Assembly: GCA_003235605.1 (NCBI GenBank)
Contig: QJVU01000386.1
Location: 1 to 9,680, forward strand
Reading direction: 5' to 3'
Length of the DNA: 9,680 nucleotides
From: Planctomycetota bacterium
GTDB lineage: Bacteria > Planctomycetota > UBA1135 > UBA2386
Both the position numbers and the translations under genes were made by a program. Positions 4,393-9,680 of the stretch are shown piece by piece. Positions within the stretch are counted from its first letter, which is position 1. Each line of letters opens with the position of its first letter. Below the pieces are notes generated by a model. That model did not search any database. It saw nothing but the letters and a program-made list of their open reading frames with translations, and had not been told where the DNA came from.

Positions 4393-6651
4393 CTATCGGA
4401 TGATCTCGATCTCCACGTCGTTGCTGATGGCATCGATGGACGATGCACCGAGGAGGACGCCCGCGGCGTACAAACGGGTACCCACCAGGGAGGACTGCTG
4501 GGGGATCGGCAGGCTGAAGGATCCCATTCCAGAACTGTCGAGCTGGATGATGAGTCTGGCCTGGAGGCTCAGGTCCAGGAGCGGGCCGGCCTTGAGCGGG
4601 AGAACCTGGCTGCCGACGTACGGAATGTGGCGCAGGGGAACCCCCGGCCAGTTGTCCGTCGACAGCGCAAGCCAGAACGGTCCTTTCTTTCCCGGGTAGA
4701 CGACGTCCAGGATCGCGCTCTGGCCGGGTTTCGGATAGGGGCGCCGGCCCAGGAGATGATGGGTGGCGAGGGTCTGGTCGAAGTAGTAAGCCAGGTTGAA
4801 GGCCCGGACGCGCTGGCGGCTGGCGTCGTAGACCGCCTGCCAGGGACCAAACGTTGCACCCACCAGCAAGGCGTTGGGTATCTGCAGCTGCGTCCACGTG
4901 TTGCCGTCCCAGAGCCACGAGTCGTTGACCTCCTGCGTATTGTGAAAGCCGGAAAACGTGACCACACCGCCGAGTCCATCGCTGTAGAACAGCAATGCGT
5001 TGAGTGGCGGCGGCATGACCTTGGGCTTGACCTGCTGCCAGTCCTCCCCGTCCCACTCCCAGAGCTCGTTCGGAGGTGTCTTGGGGTATTGGTACCGCCA
5101 CAGGACGGTCCGCCCGCGACGGGGGTCGTAGGCCATCCACCCGAGCGGCTGGTTCTTCGGTGTCCGTTTGGCCCAGCCCTTCTCGTCCCATTCCCAGGTC
5201 TCCCAGTTGCCAAACCAGCCGATGGTCACCACCTTCTGCCGGCGGCTGTCGTAGACAGCCTGACGGACAAGCCTCCCGGGCCAGGGCTGCTTGTTCGAGG
5301 TCGCGTGCTCCTGCCAGTCGTTGCCGTCCCAGGTCCACACGTCCGTCAGGTACTTGCCTTCGTAGAGATCCCCGCCGAGCATCACGGTCTTCTGCATGCC
5401 GGCGTGGTAGCACACCGCGTACGGGAACCGGAAGGGCGGCACCGTCTTCGGCGTCTTCCTGACATACCGGTCGTTGCGCACCACCCAGGTCTCGAACACG
5501 AAGTTCTTCCCGCCACCGGGGTCCGCTGCGCCGACGACGACGAACTCGTCCCTGGCATTGTCATGGACGACCCGGGGGGGAATGTAGGTCGTCACCGGAT
5601 AGGGGGCACCCCACTTGTCCAGCAGCTTCCAGTCCTTGCCGTCGAAGGTCCAGGTCTGGGCGCGGTTCTGGTCCTTGTAGGGATCGCCGTAGCCGAACAA
5701 CACGACCTGCTTGCGGGCGAGGTCGGTCGCCTGGGCGTAGCCGCGAGTGTGGACGGGCGGGTTGGTCTGCACGTTCAGCGCCTGCCACTGCGAACCGTCC
5801 CAGGACCAGTTGTCGGTCGCAGCACTGGGGTAGTGTCCGGGTGTGAGGATGACGCGGTTCAGGACCGGGTCGAAGACCAGGTTGTGGATGACCTTCTGTG
5901 GCGGGCTGGTGCCCTTCAGCGCGAGCTGTAACCAGTCCGTGCCGTCCCACTCGTAGGTCTTGTTGTCCGCCAGCCCCGGCCAGACGTTGAAGCCACCGAA
6001 CAGGACCACCCTGCCGGTCAGGGGGTTGAAGCACATCCGGTGCCCCTCGCGGGACATCACCTGCGTCTTGGGGCTCTTCTGCACCCAGTTAGTCCCGTCC
6101 CAGATCCACGTGTCCCCCAGGGGCACCCTTGGCACCCCACCGGGGTATCCACCGAACAACACGATCTGGTTCCGCGTGAAGTCCGTCGCCATCTGTGGGG
6201 CACGAGGGCTGGGCGAGTTCTGCGGCCACAGCCGCAGCCAGTCGTTGCCGTCCCACTCCCAGGTGTCATTGAGGAGTGTGGTGCCAAAGCCTCCACCGAA
6301 CATCAACACGGTCTTGCGGACCGGGTCGTAGGCCATCGCATGCCCCCCCCGTCCGGTCGGGCGGGTGTGCGGGAACCGCTTGTGCCAGTTCTTGCCGTCC
6401 CACTCCCAGGTGTTGTCACCGGCTGTGTTGGCGGACCAGCCGCCGAACATCACGGTCCGCTGGCGGAGGGGGTCGTAGGCCATGGCATGACTGTGGTGGT
6501 CGCCGAGCCAGGTCGTCGTCCGCCACCTGAGTTCGGGGGCCAACACGGGCATGGGGGTGGTCGGGGTGGCATTGGTCCGGGGCTGCCCCGTGGCCTGGGA
6601 CGCGAGCAAGACCAGGGCGCAGAAGGCGAGGTACGGGCAGGCTTGCTTCAT
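4393..6651 (-). CDS. Secreted kelch-like repeat protein with C-terminal beta domain
   Basis: The 752-residue protein starts with a signal peptide (MKQACPYLAFCALVLLASQA, likely cut near residue 22). From about 40 to 630 it is built of roughly 50-60-residue units of the form 'AYDPxRxxxVMFGG ... DTWEWDGxxW'. I count 11 W-x-W/F-D-like strands, from TWEWDGKNW (81-89) to SWLWDGNTW (578-586), and 12 partner strands, from MFGG (68-71) to RAFNLAY (616-622). This is the galactose-oxidase/kelch beta-propeller pattern, and the count is enough for one large or two smaller propellers. Copies near the N-terminus are closest to consensus, while later ones have lost the GG or WD. Residues about 635-752 form a separate beta-rich domain (SAILDVVYPG, LDLSLQARLIIQLDSSGMGS, SLVGTRLYAAGVLL) like those ending many secreted planctomycete proteins. 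The protein is probably extracellular and binding; no catalytic residues are evident. A strong AGGAGG site six bases upstream fixes the start. Confidence 0.88.
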   Translation of the reverse strand: MKQACPYLAFCALVLLASQATGQPRTNATPTTPMPVLAPELRWRTTTWLGDHHSHAMAYDPLRQRTVMFGGWSANTAGDNTWEWDGKNWHKRFPHTRPTGRGGHAMAYDPVRKTVLMFGGGFGTTLLNDTWEWDGNDWLRLWPQNSPSPRAPQMATDFTRNQIVLFGGYPGGVPRVPLGDTWIWDGTNWVQKSPKTQVMSREGHRMCFNPLTGRVVLFGGFNVWPGLADNKTYEWDGTDWLQLALKGTSPPQKVIHNLVFDPVLNRVILTPGHYPSAATDNWSWDGSQWQALNVQTNPPVHTRGYAQATDLARKQVVLFGYGDPYKDQNRAQTWTFDGKDWKLLDKWGAPYPVTTYIPPRVVHDNARDEFVVVGAADPGGGKNFVFETWVVRNDRYVRKTPKTVPPFRFPYAVCYHAGMQKTVMLGGDLYEGKYLTDVWTWDGNDWQEHATSNKQPWPGRLVRQAVYDSRRQKVVTIGWFGNWETWEWDEKGWAKRTPKNQPLGWMAYDPRRGRTVLWRYQYPKTPPNELWEWDGEDWQQVKPKVMPPPLNALLFYSDGLGGVVTFSGFHNTQEVNDSWLWDGNTWTQLQIPNALLVGATFGPWQAVYDASRQRVRAFNLAYYFDQTLATHHLLGRRPYPKPGQSAILDVVYPGKKGPFWLALSTDNWPGVPLRHIPYVGSQVLPLKAGPLLDLSLQARLIIQLDSSGMGSFSLPIPQQSSLVGTRLYAAGVLLGASSIDAISNDVEIEIIR
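6245..6413 (-). repeat. Near-identical DNA between two neighbouring kelch repeats
   Basis: The same 22 bases occur at 6245-6266 and 6392-6413, 147 bases (49 codons) apart. They encode the DTWEWDG-type strand of the first two kelch units. Shorter versions of the string recur through the gene, for example around 5326-5336 and 5940-5946. Identity at the DNA level suggests recent duplication or gene conversion between these units. Confidence 0.75.
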
Positions 6652-6657
6652 CGTGTC

Positions 6658-6663
6658 CCTCCT
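6658..6663 (-). promoter_or_regulatory. Ribosome binding site for the kelch gene
   Basis: A perfect AGGAGG on the minus strand lies six bases before ATG 6651. This is the strongest ribosome site in the window and it settles the start. Confidence 0.8.
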
Positions 6664-6712
6664 CGACGACCGACTTGGGGCATGGGGCTCGGTGGCAACG
6701 CTCCAGTATGCG

Positions 6713-6754
6713 GGATGGCCCCTGGCCCGTCCAGGCGGGGGCTCGAGGCCATCC
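6713..6754. terminator. Nested hairpin between the beta-helix and kelch genes
   Basis: GGATGGCC (6713-6720) is perfectly inverted as GGCCATCC (6747-6754). Directly inside it, CCTGG (6721-6725) pairs with CCAGG (6731-6735) over a five-base loop. In the minus direction the structure starts 35 bases after the beta-helix stop at 6789 and ends about 60 bases before the kelch start. It may end or pause transcription, or act in the 5' leader of the kelch mRNA. There is no T-run. The rest of the 137-base gap shows nothing I can name. Confidence 0.35.
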
Positions 6755-6788
6755 GGCGAAACGGGTTCAAAGCACGATGCGACATCGT

Positions 6789-9392
6789 CTACTCCTCCTC
6801 CTCACCTTCGACGAGGACCATGAAGCTCTGCAGGTTGCTGGCCTGACTCGACGCGCCGTAGGGCGGGGGTCGTCCGATCTTGAACTCCGTGCTGTAGCGG
6901 AATGAGGTGTACGGGGGCATCGCGCCCTTGTAGGCGAACGTCGGCAGCCACGTCTCATGATCGGTGAAGACCGTTTGGTTCCAGATGTTCTGGCACCACG
7001 TGCCGAACTGCTGCAAACTGCCAGGGCCACGGAACATCTGCTGCTGCGCTATACTTGAGCCGTCGAAGTTGTGGCTCCCAGCCCAGATCGGGTTCGTGTT
7101 CCTGGTATTGGTCATCGGTTTGTTCCCAAGGGTGATCGGCACATAGGGATTGCCTTCCTCCAGCCAGTAGAAGTTCGACGGCGCGGCGGTGTTGTCCGTG
7201 CTCCCGGGAGGGTTGATGTGTCCCACGGCCGGGAAGTTGAAGAGGGACGGGTTGTAGAATTGCGGCTGTTGCTGGGCGGAACAGGCGCTGTGAAACCAAT
7301 TGGGATTGGTCGGCTTGGCTCCGAGCCACACGCCCCACCACGGGTGGATGTCCGGCAGCAGGTGCGGGTGGATGTCCACGATCTCGGGATCATAGTAGTT
7401 GCCTACAGGTGCAGGGTTTGGATCCCACGAGTCGTAGTGTGGCATGAGGGGCATGAAGCCCTTCTGCCACCCCTCCGTGTAGCTGGCGTAGGGGCCCGGC
7501 ACGGACCCCCCAGAGTCGTTGGCCGGACCGAAGAACCAGACGAACTTGTTCTTGACCAAGTTCCATCCCGAAGGCAACTGCTCTGGAGGCTCCTCCAACG
7601 ACATGAAGATCGTGGTCCCGAACCGGTAGCCCACGGCGATGTTGGAACCCAGCTCGTCCGCCCCGATGTCGATCGTGCTGCCTGCGCTGGGGTTGCTCGG
7701 GTTGTACTTGGGGTGGTCGAAGATCCGGGCGTTGCCGAACCCCTCGCAGTCGGTGTTCCAGCTGTTGAACAGCCAGGGGGCCACACCCTCGGGAAACTTC
7801 TGTCCGGGAGGAGCGGAAAGGGTCCTGCCGTTCACCATCGTCACGGGGAAGTTCCCGTTCCAGCCCCGATCCACCAGCAGGTTGCGGGCGCCGCCGCTCA
7901 TCGTGTTGCCTGGAGCGATGGGCGGCAGTCCCGTTGTCGGGGGACCCTGATTGACCACGGTCGCTGGCGCCGTGTCGGGACAGAGCCTGAAGTCCCCCGG
8001 CGACCGGTCCAGGTCCGGGGCGGAGGGGAGGTTCGCGACGAATGGACCCGACGTCGTCCCCACTGTCAGGGACCCGTTGAACAGGCAGTCACGGATGTAC
8101 AGGACGCCGCGGTCTCTAGCCGCTGGGGTGAAGGTCAAACCACCCGTTATCGGGCCGATGTCGATGCCCGGCTGCGCAGGTGGAGTCCCGCGAACTACTG
8201 TAATGGGGAGATTCAGGGCGGGGTGACCGGCATTAGGGTTGTCATAGCGATTGAGCTCATACGCATTGAAGTCTCCATTGGTGTTGGTTGGCGGGTTGAA
8301 ACCGGCGATCTGTAGGTCGCCTGCATCCACGCCTTCAAAGCACGCAGTTCTGACGCCGGAAGGGGGCCACTGGGGTGGCACGTAAAGGAGCGGCGGCACG
8401 TTCCATGGCCTGGTCTGGATGTTGAAACGGCCTTCCAGGATGTTGTTGATCAGGATCAGCCTGGAGACACCGACGCTGCTATTCCCACGTGCAGTTTGTC
8501 CGTTCCAGACGGAGACGTTGTTGTCCGCAAGGGTGTTGTTGACGAGCACCGGCTCGTGGAAGCTACTCACCATGTCCGGGGCATCCACCAGGACGCCGAT
8601 ACCGCAGGCGAAGATGAAGCAGTTGGTGAGCGTCGGGCTGCTGGCGTTTGTCGGGTCCAGGTGGATGGCGGAGAAGTAGTCGGGACTCGGAGTGGTAGAG
8701 TGGTTCGAGCTCGACGGTGCACCGAAGATGGAGATGCTGTCGATCGTGGTCTCGATACCCCTGGTCGCCGGCGACGAGCCGAACCGGAAAGCCGGGCCTT
8801 CGGCAACATCTCCTTCCGCATCTGGCAGCTTCTCCAAATAGAAAACCGTGTTGAGGGCGCTGGTGCCCTGGATGCAAACCCGGTTGGGAAGTTGGATGGG
8901 GTAGGTTTCGCCGTTGCCGAACAACCGCGTGTGCGGATCCTGGCTGGTGAGGCGGGAGTACTTCCCCGGCAGACAGTGGATGATGGCATGGGTGACGGTG
9001 ACGTCATACTGCTGACCCACGGGACCCACGATCCCGTTGTAGAAGGGAAGGCCTGTCGTGAAGATGCTGTTCAGGTAGTTGACTGCGCCGGTGACCGTCT
9101 TGAACGGGTAGGGGGCATGCATCAGCAGGCCGAAGTTGGGGTCTGGAAGCACCGCCATGGGGTTTGGCGCCGGCGGGCTCGTACAGCCAGCGCTGATGGT
9201 GGAATGCGGGTTCAACGCGCTGGCCTGCGCGTCATCTCCATCGTGGGGATCCACCCACAGCTGGAGCGGCTGGCTCACGACCTGGGGAGACTGCGCAGCG
9301 ATCTCCGCAGACAGGAGCGGAAGTGCGCAGAGTGCGACCAGGAAGAGACTCAGGCCGACAGTCCATGGCCTCCGGTTTCCGTTGGGATACAT
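6789..9392 (-). CDS. Secreted parallel beta-helix (DUF1565-like) protein
   Basis: The 867-residue protein begins with a signal peptide (hydrophobic residues 11-28, likely cut after AEIAA near 33). At 44-55 it has LWVDPHDGDDAQ, then PYPFKTVTGAVNYLN (94-108) and HAIIHCLPGKYS (135-146). This is the opening of DUF1565/pectate-lyase-like beta-helices ('wVdp..GdD...PfkTit.Al.....I...pG.Y'). Helix turns follow (LPNRVCIQGTSALNTVF, then SPTLTNCFIFACGIGVLVDA, NNTLADNNV). The helix ends with IDIGADELG around 574-582, a typical closing motif. About 287 residues after it (581-867) match nothing I recognise; they are rich in W, P, H, N and Y and end in EGEEEE. Catalytic residues of polysaccharide lyases could not be identified, so carbohydrate binding or cleavage is only a possibility. 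The ATG at 9392 has GAGG at 9401-9404, eight bases upstream. Confidence 0.85.
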   Translation of the reverse strand: MYPNGNRRPWTVGLSLFLVALCALPLLSAEIAAQSPQVVSQPLQLWVDPHDGDDAQASALNPHSTISAGCTSPPAPNPMAVLPDPNFGLLMHAPYPFKTVTGAVNYLNSIFTTGLPFYNGIVGPVGQQYDVTVTHAIIHCLPGKYSRLTSQDPHTRLFGNGETYPIQLPNRVCIQGTSALNTVFYLEKLPDAEGDVAEGPAFRFGSSPATRGIETTIDSISIFGAPSSSNHSTTPSPDYFSAIHLDPTNASSPTLTNCFIFACGIGVLVDAPDMVSSFHEPVLVNNTLADNNVSVWNGQTARGNSSVGVSRLILINNILEGRFNIQTRPWNVPPLLYVPPQWPPSGVRTACFEGVDAGDLQIAGFNPPTNTNGDFNAYELNRYDNPNAGHPALNLPITVVRGTPPAQPGIDIGPITGGLTFTPAARDRGVLYIRDCLFNGSLTVGTTSGPFVANLPSAPDLDRSPGDFRLCPDTAPATVVNQGPPTTGLPPIAPGNTMSGGARNLLVDRGWNGNFPVTMVNGRTLSAPPGQKFPEGVAPWLFNSWNTDCEGFGNARIFDHPKYNPSNPSAGSTIDIGADELGSNIAVGYRFGTTIFMSLEEPPEQLPSGWNLVKNKFVWFFGPANDSGGSVPGPYASYTEGWQKGFMPLMPHYDSWDPNPAPVGNYYDPEIVDIHPHLLPDIHPWWGVWLGAKPTNPNWFHSACSAQQQPQFYNPSLFNFPAVGHINPPGSTDNTAAPSNFYWLEEGNPYVPITLGNKPMTNTRNTNPIWAGSHNFDGSSIAQQQMFRGPGSLQQFGTWCQNIWNQTVFTDHETWLPTFAYKGAMPPYTSFRYSTEFKIGRPPPYGASSQASNLQSFMVLVEGEEEE

Positions 9393-9680
9393 GGGTCATG
9401 CCTCGCTAGCGAACAGGGTTCTTCTCGAACCGAACGTGGACAAGTGGAAGGGAGGGACACCACCGGCGCAGATCGCGCGCGGTGGGGTGGGAGCTCACGC
9501 CCTTTGCCTGCTTGTCTCCAGACCGCGTCGCGCGGTGGGCAAGGGAATGGCGGTGTACGGACCGGTGCCGCATCTGGCGGTGGGACCAGCCCCCGGCAGA
9601 GACGCGGGAGCTCAGTACGACAGGGACAGAGAGAGAGAGAGAGAGAGAGAGAGTCGTACTACCCAAGCCCAACGGTGGCC
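9393..9680. other. Non-coding region upstream of the beta-helix gene
   Basis: These 288 bases to the window edge hold no credible gene. Closest to the start is the GAGG ribosome site (9401-9404). CCACCG (9460-9465) is inverted as CGGTGG (9480-9485). The 11-mer CGCGCGGTGGG occurs directly repeated at 9476-9486 and 9529-9539. An (AG)13 tract within an inverted repeat is listed separately. A reading frame on the minus strand over 9672-9406 is only the microsatellite read as SLSLSLS plus Arg/His-rich sequence. The promoter of the beta-helix gene probably lies here, but no -10/-35 pair stands out. Confidence 0.5.
9614..9660. repeat. (AG)13 microsatellite enclosed by an 8-bp inverted repeat
   Basis: A run of 13 AG dinucleotides fills 9628-9653. 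AGTACGAC (9614-9621) on its left is perfectly inverted as GTCGTACT (9653-9660) on its right. The tract reads as CT repeats on the strand of the beta-helix gene and lies 236-265 bases upstream of that gene's start. Such tracts change length by slipped-strand copying, and in some bacteria they tune promoters. The inverted flanks could hold the repeat in the loop of a stem. The function here is unknown. Confidence 0.85.

Noticed and set aside
4278..4448. Longer start for the 560-residue gene at 4448
   Set aside because: It would overlap the end of the kelch gene, lacks a ribosome site, and puts 57 Arg/Ser/Pro-rich residues before the hydrophobic export segment.
4627..5931. 434-codon open frame on the plus strand
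   Set aside because: It is antisense to the kelch repeats. Its periodic sequence only mirrors the repeat unit.
7071..8315. 414-codon open frame on the plus strand
   Set aside because: It is antisense to the beta-helix gene, with Arg/Val/Gly-rich sequence and no recognisable motif.
9406..9672. 88-codon minus-strand frame starting MGLGSTT and running through SLSLSLS
   Set aside because: Most of its start is the CT microsatellite. The rest is Arg/His/Ser-rich without a domain, and the region reads better as an upstream control region.

Overview
The window looks like chromosomal DNA from a GC-rich bacterium, most likely a member of the Planctomycetota. This lineage call is an inference. It rests on the high GC, the large signal-peptide proteins with kelch-like or parallel beta-helix repeats, the DIGADE motif at the end of the beta-helix, and a C-terminal beta-rich domain of a style common in secreted planctomycete proteins. 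No rRNA, convincing tRNA, insertion sequence or CRISPR array is visible.

Layout. The left part (1-1823) is on the plus strand: the 3' part of an ArsP/SO_0444-type metal-efflux permease with a His-rich tail, then a three-copy 18-bp tandem repeat, then an ECF-type sigma factor whose stop codon overlaps the start of a 102-residue protein with two membrane segments. A hairpin lies at the convergent junction around 1815-1841. Everything from 1870 to 9392 is on the minus strand. Read in the direction of transcription, it holds an 867-residue secreted beta-helix protein (9392-6789), a 752-residue secreted kelch-like protein (6651-4393), a 560-residue membrane-anchored beta-sandwich protein (4277-2595), and a small toxin-antitoxin pair (antitoxin 2404-2183, toxin 2179-1870). 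The toxin reading frame is broken by a single extra base.

How the genes may work together. The sigma factor and the small membrane protein are translationally coupled, so the membrane protein may hold or sense for the sigma factor. The three large minus-strand genes all encode exported or membrane-anchored repeat proteins, and may form one cell-surface or extracellular set. Their functions cannot be read from the sequence. The 288 bases upstream of the beta-helix gene carry an (AG)13 microsatellite enclosed by a perfect 8-bp inverted repeat. Many long plus-strand reading frames over 2193-8315 are antisense shadows of the minus-strand genes.

No clearly new defence or mobile system is visible. 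The most unusual items are the triplicated 18-bp repeat in front of the sigma factor, the sigma/two-TM gene pair, the frameshifted toxin beside an intact antitoxin, the microsatellite inside an inverted repeat, and the long unassigned C-terminal region of the beta-helix protein.
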